Assembly: GCA_028335825.1 (NCBI GenBank)
Contig: JAIOKI010000003.1
Coordinates: forward strand, 186,001 to 250,000
Source of the DNA: Nosema muscidifuracis
Lineage: Eukaryota > Microsporidia > Nosematidae
Reading direction: 5' to 3'
Length of the DNA: 64,000 nucleotides
The notes under the pieces are model-generated. The model searched no databases. It saw only the letters and a program-made list of their open reading frames with translations, and was not told the DNA's origin. Below, one piece after another: positions 50,373 through 62,600 of the stretch; the first letter of the stretch is position 1; every line of letters begins with the position of its first letter. The position numbers were made by a program, and so were the translations under genes.

Positions 50373-50425
<53 letters not shown>

Positions 50426-51993
50426 ATTCGCTTACACAACTTTAACAATAAATGCACTGGGCAGAATTCACTTCTTGTAATACAAAAAGCTATGTTTTTA
50501 ATAAACAGTCAGATTCCTTACATAGTAAAAGTTCTAGCATGCTAGAGCCAATCTTTATCCCAAGGTTACAGATCTAATTTGCCGAATTCCCTTACTTACT
50601 TTAATTTAAAATATCTGTTATGATACAAAGACACCTGATGCGGTATAGGTACGGCTACACTACTTCTTTTTTATCAAGTATATATATACAACACGTATTT
50701 CTTATCATAACAATCCATACGTACACACAGTCTAATTCATTTTTCTTACACCGCTTATATACTGTCATCATCAAGTCGCCTTGCAGTAGTCAAGTGAAGA
50801 ACTATTGATCTTCTTTGTTTTTACAATAACACCGACTCACTTCAATACCATTGAAAACCCTAGTCTATATCTATACAAATATATTGTTACTGCCTCCAAG
50901 ATCGGCCCATTTGTTTCTTCCATATACATTCACACATATACTTCAATACAAACAAATTGCACAGCTACCTAAATACTCATATAGAAACATCTCATAAAAG
51001 TAGTCATCTTCTTCCATTTTATACAATAATACATTCGGTAGGTACGTTGTAACACGTTTCTTAGCGGATTTCTACTTCCATAACAACCGCCCTACTGTCT
51101 CAATGTATTCATCATATTTATGGTATACTGTCTACTATTCAGAATATTTAATGTTCCATAAGGTTCATCCCTTTTTGCACATCATTCTTACAATCATGTG
51201 CCCACTAGTCATACAATAGATTCATTCTGTAAACCTAATCTACAGAAGGCCATAGAATTAAAGATTTCTCATAGTCGAGACTATAACAGTGTCCTACATC
51301 TATGTCCTATATACAATGACTGCTGTCCTGAGAGACATTTCGCTGTGAACCAGCTACCACACAGTTCGATTGGTCTTTCGCCACTATACACATCTTAAAT
51401 CATCGATTTGCACGTCAGAATGATTATGGTCTTCCAATAAACTGTTGCTTATCTTCAACCAGAACATGCATAGTTCACTGTGTTTCGGGTCTTATAGTTA
51501 TAACTTGTCATATTAATAACGACTGAGCCATTATCTTGCTATAACTATAATCTCCTTGGTCCGTGTTTCAAGACGGGTCCTTAAACATAAGGCTGCCCCA
51601 CACATTTTCACAAATTCCTTCGCAGTACTTATTTGCTATCGGTATGCCATTATATTTAACCTTAGATATCTCATTCTACCTGTATTCAGACTGCACTACC
51701 AAGCAGCCCTACTCGCTGATACTTACTATTTTATTCAACTAACGAATATTATATTCTGTACAAATAAGTAATAAAATAGTGATTTACATCTCCAATAGGA
51801 TTACAATCACGGGTTGCTTCTTGTTCACTCGCTGCTACTACAGAAATCCTGGTTAGTTTCTTTTCCTCCTTCTAATGATATGCTTAAGTTCAAAGGGTCC
51901 TCTATACACATCTGTATATATTCGGTAACAATGCTTTCGTATTCATCTACGACCTTCATCGCTGTGGCATCCTATTGATCCCATGTGTGGGTA
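49490..51993 (-). rRNA. Large-subunit rRNA (5.8S-like 5' part fused)
   Basis: On the minus strand the 5' region carries the 5.8S core (GATGAAGGTCGTAGATGAATACG, here ending near 51985), then CTTTGAACTTAAGCATATCA and AGGAGGAAAAGAAACTAACC (about 51840-51900) without an ITS2. The 3' half holds AGTAACTATGACTCTC.TTAAGGTAGCC and TCGTCATTTAATTGGTGACGCG (about 50357-50412), GGATAACTGGCTTGTAGCAGGC (about 49915-49940), the sarcin-ricin-type AGTACGAGAGGAAC (about 49730) and GACCACTGGTAGTGCGATTAAC. About 2.5 kb, short for a eukaryote but normal for a microsporidian. Exact ends are estimated; the 3' end lies within about 50 bp of the LINE junction at 49444. Confidence 0.93.
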
Positions 51994-52164
51994 AAATAAT
52001 AAATAATATATATTAGTATAACATATATATATAATAGTATAATCTAATAAATATAAATATATTAGTATAATATAATAAATATAAATTAGTATAATCTATA
52101 TATATAAATATATAATGTATAATCTATATATATAAATAAATATTGTATAATAACTGTTACTCGA
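51994..52164 (-). other. Internal transcribed spacer
   Basis: About 170 bp, almost pure A/T, with repeated TATAATCTATATATATAAATA units. It separates SSU and LSU on the minus strand, so this unit has the usual SSU-ITS-LSU order rather than the reversed order of Nosema bombycis. Confidence 0.8.
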
Positions 52165-53400
52165 TATGATCCTGCTAATGGTTCTCCAACAGCAACCATG
52201 TTACGACTTATATCAGATCTAATACATCTTGTTCAAGTAGTTTACACTAATTTCACAACATATATCATCTTAGATAGCGACGGGCGGTGTGTACAAAGAA
52301 CAGGGACACATTCAATTCTACTTATTTAATAAAATTTACTAGCAATTCCAAGTTCAAATATCTCTTACAAAATATTATCCCATAAAGATTCATATCTATT
52401 GTATTGCGCGTGCAGCCCAAAATGTCTGAGGGCATAACGGACCTGTTTTAATCCTTTCCTTCCTACACTGATTGTGTCTGTCTATAAGGGTCTCACGTCT
52501 TGTTGAAATTAATCAAAACTTCACAGCATCCATTGAAAACGGCCATGCACCACTATTATCATTCTCAAATAACATTCTCGCTGAATAATAAAATATTGGT
52601 AAGTTACCTCGCGTTGAGTCAAATTAAGCCGCACAATCCACTCCTTGTGGTATTCTTCCGTCAATTTCTTTAATTTTCAATCTTGCGATCATACTATCCC
52701 CAGAGCCAAAAAACTCGAATTTCTATTATGTAATACAAATACTCATATCACATCGTCGGCATAGTTTACTGCTGGAACTACAATGGTATCTAATCATCTT
52801 CGATCCTCCAGCTTACGTCCTTGTTCAAAAAATACATACAAGTGTACAGCTTTCGCTTCTGTTCGTCCAGTCAGGGTCGTCACATTTCATCTCTCTCCCA
52901 ACTATACAGTACACCTCATATTGCTTCTTAAAAATAAACTACGGACTTTTTAACTGCATCAATCATCATACACACTCTTGGAACAAGTATTACCGCGGCT
53001 GCTGGCACTTGATTTGCCCTCCAATTAATCACCTCATATGTTTTTACAATATGAAACAATATCTATTACTTCCCATAACTGCCTCAGACAAAATCCATAG
53101 GTCAAGTTTCGCCCCTGCTGCAATCCTTAGACTTAGTAGCCGTCTCTCAGGCTCCTTCTCCGGAATATTACAAAGTAATACCGTTACCCGTTACTGCCTT
53201 GTTAAGCCATTACCTTAACAACTAGCTGATAGGTCTCACTCTTACTGTATACAATTATCTACACTTTAACGTAGTTATCATCAATATACATAAAATAAAG
53301 TGAGTATTACTGAGCAGTCCATTTTTCAGATACTTCTTCAAAAACATGCATGGGTTAATCTTAGGGAATAGCGTCTACGTCAGGCAGAATCAACCTGGTG
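52165..53400 (-). rRNA. Small-subunit (16S-like) rRNA
   Basis: About 1.24 kb. The 5' end is CACCAGGTTGATTCTGCC at 53383-53400. GTGCCAGCAGCCGCGGTAAT lies at about 52992-53011, TTGACGGAAGAATACCACA near 52650, TTTGTACACACCGCCCGTCG at about 52276-52297, and the 3' end GGAGAACCATTAGCAGGATCA near 52167-52187. The small size and the 5' sequence are microsporidian. Confidence 0.96.
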
Positions 53401-54050
53401 TACAAAATCACATATCTACATTCTAGTCAGTATTAATCTAGTCTCAGAAATCTTAATCTCTCAATCAATCAGTGCAATATAACATACGAAAACTACAACA
53501 TGAGTAATAAATAATTTACATTGTGTATTATTTAATCTACTGATAAATTAAATTGACAAATCAGAATTAATAATTAATTGCTGATTTATGATTTTTGACA
53601 GGTTATATGTAGTGTGTTTGAGTGTACTAGTATGATATATATGTTGTATAAAAAGAGTTACAATCTGGTGGTTGTGTTGAACAACGGGAAGTTGATTGGA
53701 GTGTCCAGTTAAGGATTGAGAATGGTAACCATCCTGTGAACGTGCTGGGACGTTGGTTGTTGAAGTGATCGTGTTGATTACTTGTGTGAACAGTAATGTG
53801 AGACCGTAACGATGGTTTGGTTTGTGATGGGTTTTGTTCATTGAAGATGTAAAATATTGTATTGATGAAGTATGTATACAACATTCACTGTGTATATTTG
53901 CATTCTTTGGTGATAATATATTAGTTTTATTTCTTTGTGATGTAGATGGGATAGTTTGACTTGGTATAGTAACTATATTACTTTTTATGTATTTTTTGTA
54001 TCTTACTAATAGTCATTCTTGTTTCATTACTTTGATTAAGACTACTACTG
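53401..54050. other. Upstream rDNA spacer with a C-rich (minus-strand) block
   Basis: 53640-53950 is markedly less AT-rich than other spacers, with A and C predominating on the minus strand. It lies 240-550 bp before the SSU 5' end, where the rDNA promoter and external spacer would be. Two overlapping open frames of 97 and 85 codons are present on the minus strand, but their composition looks like spacer, not protein. Confidence 0.45.
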
Positions 54051-56750
54051 TCTCAATCTTTAAATTTAATAAATGTTGAGGCATACCTTTTGTTTGTCGA
54101 TATGATAATCAGATATTATTTTATTGATGCTTTTGTATAATTTATCATTAATCATGCTTATTACGATTTTCTATTATTACTTTGTCATATATAATTTTTC
54201 ATTGTATTAAATATAATTTTGTTATGTATTTGTTTGTTACCTAACTGTAATAATCTTTTGTTTTGATTTCTTTTATAAGAAATAACATTTGATTGCTAAT
54301 TCTGAGTATTATTCCTTATACTTAACATAATTACATTTGTTTTTTCTCTGAAGGCTTCTTTAAGTAATATAGATTTCCTCCACAACATTATTGATGTTAC
54401 ATAAACTTCTAAGACGTTGTCAATAGCATATTTAGACATCATTATTACTTTATCAATTTATATAAGAGATGCTTCTATTAACTTATTTGCTTTATATGAA
54501 GCTTATTTAATTCTTGATACGAAGTCATCATTTAATGACATCGTTAATTCAAATTTACTGAGTACTATAGTAGAATTATTCAATAAATCTGATGCGAAGC
54601 CTGTAGTTTCCATTAATATTGTTTTATTACCTAAGCTTTTCATACATCTTTTTCAAACTTTGTAGAAGAATGTTTGCCTGATGTCCATCTATAAACATAA
54701 GATTTTATTTGATATTTAATGATTGTATTACACTATTAGAGGTATTCTATTGTTCAATAATTAAATTAATTATGTCTTTGTTAAGATCTTACGCATTAAT
54801 TATTTCTAGTAACTCATATAAATTTCCGAAGTAAGTAAATCAGGAAGCTAAAGGTAGAAAGTGTTAGTCCATGTGATGTAAAGTATGCATTGAGTTCTTG
54901 AAGCAAATTAGATGTTTAATTTCCTGTATGTATTTTGTGATCTACTATATATGCATATGAAGCTGAGTAATTGTCTGTGCTTGTAGGAGATTGTATAATT
55001 GTAGCTTCTTCTATGACATTAACGCATTATTTGTCATATAAAAATAATTATCTAGTGTATGCAGCCTCTAAAAATGTTATTATATGTTTTACATTAAGAA
55101 GTAATATGCGAAGGTAGTATCTTTTTTAGCTGGACCTACAGAATACAATATTGTTATTACCTTACCTTTGACTCTTTGTTTTTTATGCCATATATCATTT
55201 GTTAATTATAGTCTAAGAGTATTTCCGAGTAATAATATTGTTTAGATTCAATTATTCTTCTTTCAACTCAAAGTATGCCAAGAGCTATGTATCCTTGTTG
55301 ATCTTATTTAATGATTGTTATCTTTAGCACTCTTTTCGTATATTATCATTTGTTATATTGGTAATCTTATGACTTTGTGTGATTTGTTGTGCAAATGAAT
55401 CTCAACAATTTCCACATAATTTCTTGTCGCCTACACGCTTTGTATCTATGAATTAATCAATCTCATTACTATACCGTTCATTCTAAGATTAGCACAATCT
55501 TAGCCCTTGTATATGTTTTAACAGATTTTATGTAGTAGTTATATCTTTTAAGCAAGTATTTGTTTTAAGGAAAACCCTGTATGTCATCGATAGAAGTATT
55601 TTTGTATGTATACCATTCTCCTTCTATTCTTTTGTATATTTGATATCTATTGCTATTTTTATGCTATAATTAAATTATTTTGTGTGTATTCTATTTTACA
55701 TACATGATTCATGTATCATATGCTTTATTACAAAATTATGTAAATCCCAGTCTTCAATTATCTTTTGTATTTCTGCACATATAATCTTGTTTACTCTATC
55801 TTCAGTAATGATTTTATTTTCTATATAAATAGCCTATAAACATGAGATAATCCTATTTTTTTAATTACATCGTGCATACATTATCTGATACATTTCCAAA
55901 TATCTCCTTTAAATATACCATTACTTTTTTATTGTCTTTAGACTTCTGACATATCGTAGTATTCTTATGCATAAATATTATTAATACTCTGTTGAGTTTA
56001 GATATTACTGTAAAATCACAGTTTGCATTTGCATTATTATTTTCTCTGATTTAATATACTTCATTAGTTTTTATAACATATAAATTAGAGTATCTCTTAG
56101 CGGTGTTTTCATTTGTATTATTAAAATTATATGTATTGTGATATACTTGTCCTTAAATTTTCAATCAATATGAACCATTATTTATATTTTCTATTTGTGC
56201 TCAAAGAGAGTCAAATGATAATGCACTATTATAAGATCATAAATTTGACCTAATATTTTATTGTTGAAGAGTTCTTTATATTATGATATGCATTCGATGT
56301 TTTTGTAACTTTACTTTACCAAAATAGCAGTAATTTTAAACACACTTTGCATATTAAATTCATATTCCAAGTGTATAGCTGAACAAAATTTGCATGTAAC
56401 ATTTATAATTCCACAAAGTGTTCATTAAAAATTTTATTGAATTCTGTTGGTTTGTCTTTCATTACATTTAGATCATTAAAAATCTTAATCACAGTATTGT
56501 CATTTTTTAGCATAAATTTTTCTGGCTTTATACTCATAAAACTATCATTTGGAATATTTGTAAAATCTTTTTAGTAATCATGTTGAACTTTTGCAAAAAC
56601 TTTGCTAATTTACTACTAAAACATGATATAGCTTCCTTATTTTGATTATAAGAATACCATCTTTTTTATTGATACAGACCTTAATGATGTATTCAAATTA
56701 ACTTTAGAACAATCAAAGTAAAGAGGACTTTTATTGAATTTACCACATCC
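54050..56750 (-). mobile_element. Decayed Helitron (rolling-circle DNA transposon)
   Basis: Minus-strand peptide blocks appear in the order of a Helitron Rep/helicase protein: CKFCSAIHLEYE then GKVKLQKHRMHI (about 56290-56396; the C-x-x-C-x-A-x-H-W/L-E zinc block); a YNSALSFDSL-like block (about 56210); FVIKHMIHESC (about 55700-55735, the Rep MKHMIHGPC block); HNKSHKVIRLPI (about 55360-55392); AYFELKEE (about 55258-55280); YSVGPAKKD (about 55118-55150); the helicase Walker region LMFIDG (about 54676-54701); a GxAxxLL...S.F.L.MSLN block (about 54530-54600); and a GGxFRQ-like block (about 54345). Frames shift between blocks and stops are frequent, so it is long dead. The ends (5' TC, 3' CTRR hairpin) were not located. 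Confidence 0.75.
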
Positions 56751-56799
56751 CTCATTATACACTGTATATAATAAAAATATACTTGTTAAATTAATAACT

Positions 56800-59700
56800 T
56801 ATAAATCATAACATGGTGGAGAATATTGAAATCAATGATAAGGATAATTTAAAGAAATGTTATAAAGATTGGATAAAATATTTATTCAGAATCTTGTAAA
56901 GGAATTGATAAGAAGAAAGTATGATTTGAAATTTAAGAACAAATAATTGGAAGACATCAGTAATAAATCTTGTCAAAGGAAGGATCCAAAAATCAATCAC
57001 ACTAAATGATTTTTAGAACAAAAACAAAAGAAAACAGAATCGACTCTTGAGTTTTTGAGTATATTAAGCGATATGTAAAACAATTAAAACTAAAAGAAAG
57101 ACATGATTCTCGAGGTTGCGAAAATGATATTAGTAAAAAATACATCATAGATTAAACTTTCTATATATAGCAACAAAAAGAATGGAGATAAAAATAATAA
57201 GAAAAAATTCAAGGTAAAATTATAAAGAAAAGATACAAAAAAAGTAATATAAGAAGAATGAAAAGTAAATTTGATTGAAAATAAAAATTTGCTAAATAAA
57301 AATATTATATTGTTGGATTAACTATTAATAGAAGGATAACGTAAATCATCATGCTTCATCGAAAGATAACCAATTATGTATCCTCTTGTGATCGGGCACA
57401 ACGATTGGTTACCTACAAATACAATATTTACTTTTTGATTATAGAATGAATTCAGAGATGAAGGCAGAATAAATGGTTCTATAAATATTTTAAATTCGAC
57501 AGTATTTATATTAATTATAAAAAATTGTCGGTGTTATCTTATACAAATGCTAGAGAAAACTATATTTCTAAAAAATTGGCGAGGTTATTGTCAATGGATA
57601 GATTCAAACTTTGACAAATCAAATAAAGAGATATTTTCTAAACAAAAAATTCATAACTATAGAAGGTCTAAAAAAAGGATGAAAATTTTTACATTTTACC
57701 TAAAAGATGAAATATCTAATATTATAGGAAAAGATCGCTCATGTAAATTAAATGAAGAAAAAGCGATTGATACTGTCAGAACTTGAATAATTTAATATTT
57801 TTTTATATATTTTGTTTTTTTAAAACAAGAGAGCACAAAAAAGAAATTAACAAACTACGGATATACGAGGACAAAATGAATAATAAAAGTATAATCAGTC
57901 ACTTACATATTGAACATATCAGATACAGTTGAAATGTCTGTAGAGGAACTATCAAAAAAACAAAGAAATATGAATTCAAGGATGTGAATGTAAGTTAGAA
58001 ACATTAGAAGGAACATGAGAGTAGATAAGCAGTAAAAACTTATGAAAGTATAGTAGAATAATAGACAAAGCGTTACTCAAAAAGCGATAGATAATAAGAC
58101 CGAGTACTTCATCATAGTTTTTAATACAAGGCCAGTTTTAAAGCCAGATAATATTGTAGTCTAATCATAAATTTAATTAGACTTAACAAACTTGCAGTCC
58201 TTGGTAAATATACATTGCAAAACACCGATAAAATAATTTATAAACCCATATAAATAAATGCTTAATATGGCTAGCACAAATGAAAGCATGGTGACAAGCG
58301 GCTAATAAAATGTTATTAAAAACTAGAAGAGTACGAGCAAGAAGGAATAGAAATTGTAACAGTCGGACAGGTTGGATTAATTATAGGTAAAGATCTGCAG
58401 AATTATATTATTATGAAAGACTTGGTGAAAGTAAATGATTGGATGATGTTATTAAGAAATAAAAGAAGCATTTCAGAGATGGAGGAGAAAACTGATGTTA
58501 ATGCAGAGAGATTTTTTGAAGAGATGGTGGAGAATAACAACTAATATAGGATTTTGAAATAGAACCTATTATAATAATAGAGATTGTTTCGTATGCAGAA
58601 AAATTGAACACATAGATAGGATGTGTTTCCAACGTATATACATCACTGATAAAAATTAGAGAAATAATAGAAACAGAAATTTTAACTATTTTTGTAGTGA
58701 AAGGAACATAAACCTAAAAGGGTAAAAAACAAAAGAAGTATAGAATGAATAGTAGAAAAGTTTCCATAAGGTTGTGAAATGAAACAGAGTGAGAATATAA
58801 AAAACTTTATAGATGAAAAGTGTATAATAGAAACTAAAAAAGAAAAAGAATAGTTTTGAAAGATCAAGTTGTACCTCAGAGTCTGAAGAAAAAAATTATT
58901 GTGTGTTTGAAGGATTTAGTAAATAGTGGATAAATCTAGCGATGATGTAAAAATTGTAGTAATTTGATGGGATTGAATGGCTTGATGAGAAAAGATTCAT
59001 ATGAGAACTAAGAATTGACAATATTATACGAGAAACAGAGAGTTATAATGGTAATTGATATAAATGATGCTTTTATCATATTGAAATTGAAGAGTAAATA
59101 AATTTAAAACTTTGATGATAATGTTTATGGTTGGAAAAGCATAATCATGGGGTACAAAAACGCTCTTCAGATATACTGATGACGATAAATATAAGTTTAT
59201 ATGGGTGTCATTGTCATACACTCAAAAGCTATTATAGAGCACAATAAATTGTTAACGGAAGTGCTGTGTAAATTTAAAAATATATGAATAATGTCAATAG
59301 TAGAAATGTATAAAAATACAAAAAGGATAAAGTAAAAAATAGGAACTAATATAAATGAAGAAAGTAGAAAGACTTCCATAATTAAGAAAAATGAGTGCTT
59401 ATATACAAAAGACCAGAAAATATAAGTGAGATACAATTTTTTTCGGGATTTATAAGATGCTTTAGGGAATTTATAGATAATTATACAATTTTGATCAGAG
59501 ATCTGAAAAAAGATAATATGTGGATATGGTGCGAAGAGATAGAAGACAAGTTTAATGTGTTAAAAGATATTAAATTATGTAAAAGAATTCAGATAGGGAA
59601 TTGATACTTCGGATACAGGAATTTGATCTCTATTATTTAAACAAGAAAAATGTGAGCCGTTTCAGTGAGCTTGTAAAAGTTAACACGTGCAGAGAGAACA

Positions 59701-60850
59701 TGTAGTATTTGAGAAAAAGAAATGTTGGCAATGTTTGGGGAATAATGAAGTTTTAATACATATTGGGGTTAGAAAATTTGAATTACAAGCATATCATAAA
59801 ACGTTATGTAATAAGATCAAAATATTATTTAATAATAATATGATTAATCGCTGGATAGAGAAAATTCAGGAATTTAATTTTTATGTAAAATATGGTAAGG
59901 GTGAAGAAATGAAGTTACAAGGAAACGGATTTTAGGTTAAGAATTTAAACACATCAAGGATGCAGATGGTGAAGAAATAAGAAAATATTTATCTGAAAAA
60001 ACAGCAATAGTTTCAGATGTCTAATGAGAGATAAATTGATTTTATATAAAAACATAATATTGAATCATAGGGAAATAAAAGATACTTTTATGAGTTGGGG
60101 AGTAAATGATATTAAATAGGTATAAAAGAGAACATAAGTAAGGTAATTCGGGAATGTTAATTCACGATTTAATAATAGAAAGAACATAAGTAGTGTTTAA
60201 TTTATACGAATTATTTCATTAGGGGAAAATGAGAATAGGTGTTATAGAAATACTATGTTCTTATGGAAATAGATTTTTATACAAGATATGTGTATTGTAC
60301 GATAATAAATAGAAGAAGCAGTTAGAGCATTATAGAAACAATAAAATATTGATTTAAGGATAATATATGCCGTAAGAAATAATATGTGACAGTTCTAAAG
60401 AAATTATTAGTGATGGGTTTGAATGATGATGCATCGAAATGTTATTGTTAAAGGTCATAGTAGTAATAGAAGGATTAAGAGAATAATTAGAACTATTAAG
60501 GAAGCTATAATTAAACAAAAAGTCGATACATTAGAAGGAAGATAAGGAATGGAATAGACAAATTTAATAAACGTATCGAAATGGGGCAAATCGAATAGCA
60601 ATGAGAATTCTAAATATGAAGATTAATCTGAAAAAAATAATAATAGGTAAGAGACCATTTTGGGCTTGGCGATAGAGTCTTAGTAGCGAAAAGAGAAAAG
60701 TTGGTGAATAGAATGAAAGAAAAAAAAATTAGGCATGTAAATGAGACAAAACTAATAAAAATATGTGAAAATAATTTGTATTTAATAAATTATAATAATG
60801 AGACTTGATGGAGATGAAAGTGAGATTAACCATATTCAGGAGATGATGTT
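56800..60850 (+). mobile_element. Ty3/gypsy-type LTR retroelement fossil 1 (broken)
   Basis: Parts in order: a gag-like region from about 57.0 to 58.5 kb with a CCHC zinc knuckle (C-x2-C-x4-H-x4-C) at 58585-58626; RT pieces at about 59.0-59.2 kb; RT end/RNase H linker at about 59.4-59.5 kb; an RNase H end-like piece at about 59.69-59.93 kb; and integrase C-terminal-like pieces at about 60.4-60.8 kb. Heavily broken, with well over ten breaks. LTRs were not identified. Probably old, judging by the decay. Confidence 0.7.
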
Positions 60851-62600
60851 GGATTTATATTCTGATATAAATAAGTGGTTAACATAAATTAATTGAATCA
60901 AAATAAACGAGAAAGATTTTCATAAGACAGCACTAGAAAAATAAACTATATAAATGAACAAAAATACTAATGAGACTCAAGAACTCACGATCTATATTTT
61001 AAAGAGGCATGGATAATATCTTAGAAGAATATGTCGATGATATTGAAATAACATGATTAGGAATCTAGAAAAGTGGTAATGACTTGAATTAAGGAAAATA
61101 TAACATCTAACAAAGAGAAAATTATTTATGTTGTTAAATAAATTATTTTCGAGAAATTAACTCAAGAAAAATTGATAGTCTTATGTACATATAAAAATAA
61201 ATCAATTCAAAAGTATCCAACACTCACAAATTTTGATGAAATTAAGCGATATTTAGGAATTGTGAATTACTACAGAAAATTAATAAAGAACCATACTACT
61301 ATTCAAGAATCAATACTAATTTAATCAGCAAAAATAGAATTTAGGTAGTCTAATGAATGAGATAAAGTACTTAATTTTGCTTGAAAATATTTATAGGAAA
61401 ACATTTTTACAACAACCAAACTTTAAATTTTTTTTATTTTAAAGACTGACTTCTCGAACATCTGATTGAAAGCATTATTGTGTCAGACTTTTTATGGAGA
61501 AATACTATCATTTGTATTCGCTTCTTGAAAGCCAAGACTAGCAGAAAGAAATGCTAAAGGTTTATGGGCAATAGACCATTTGAAATATTTTTTATTAGGA
61601 AGAGAATTTAAATCAGTTACTAAACACATAGCTTTACTGAAGTTAGATGATAGAGGTACAATATATTTGAATCGGATAGAACGATGTGTAGAAATTATTT
61701 AGGTATTAATCCGAAATAGATTAAAAAGATAGATATCAGTATACACATGTAGATATTCTCGGCATAATGAGCACTAAAATGAAGAAATAACTGTAATTGA
61801 GAAGGTTATTAAGACTAAAATTAAAAAGATATTTTAAATGTTACCAATAAAATTATATACAAAAGCTCAAAAATAAAATGCGAAGAATTTAATAATGTTA
61901 ATGTAGTCCTAAATTTAGTAAAAAATAAGTAATTGTGTATAATGTAAATTATATAATCCTAAAAAGGTAAATAAATCACACTTTATTAATTTTTATGAGG
62001 TTAAGAAAAGGTCGGTTTTGATTTTATAGAACTATATGAATATAAACATGATATAACTGCAATAAATTATTCTAGACAATATGAATTTGTGCTAGTTTTA
62101 AAGATGAAAAAACTAGGAATATCGTTAATTTAGAACTAAAATTAAAACTCTGTTAAGCGACTCTGCAAAGGAAAATAATATTAGTGAAGTAGTTGATTAA
62201 TGTAAAAAACGAAATTATTGAACATATGATTTCTCTTGATTACTATAGATCTAATGGTAGGATAGAAAGATTCAACTGAACAATTTTGGAAAACTTAACA
62301 AGCAAAATAAAAATTGACATCAAATGAAAGACTATTAAATATAATAACAGTATAAATAATGTACGCTTGCCAGTATAGACATAACACCTAAAGAAGCAAG
62401 AGAGGAAAGGAATAAAACTAAAATAAAAAACTATACAAATTAATAATGGTTTTAAGTATAAGTAAACAAGTATAAAGCTGAAAGATCAATACTCTATAAG
62501 ATGGGTGGCATAATATTGATAAAGAATGAAATACATAAATACAAAAGTTAGCCATTTATAAAAGGTTTGGAAGCATAGCAAAAGTTGTAGGCAAACATAT
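60850..62600 (+). mobile_element. Ty3/gypsy-type LTR retroelement fossil 2 (broken, partial)
   Basis: A second set of pol parts after fossil 1: RT end/RNase H linker at about 61.23-61.30 kb, an RNase H piece at about 61.55-61.64 kb, integrase zinc-finger-like and core pieces at about 61.9-62.1 kb, and an integrase piece near 62.26 kb. No gag part is seen, so it is partial. Heavily broken, with more than ten breaks. LTRs not identified; old. Confidence 0.65.

Noticed and set aside
50358-50412. Possible R2-type LINE insertion site in the LSU
   Set aside because: The R2 target (reverse complement of GCCAAATGCCTCGTCATTTAATTGGTGACGCG region) is intact and uninterrupted; the LINE nearby lies at the LSU 3' end and is APE-type, not R2.
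49828-53218. Open frames on both strands across the rRNA unit
   Set aside because: They lie entirely within SSU and LSU rRNA sequence and have no start signals or protein-like content.
54417-54665. 82-codon plus-strand open frame
   Set aside because: It is antisense to the helicase block of the decayed Helitron.
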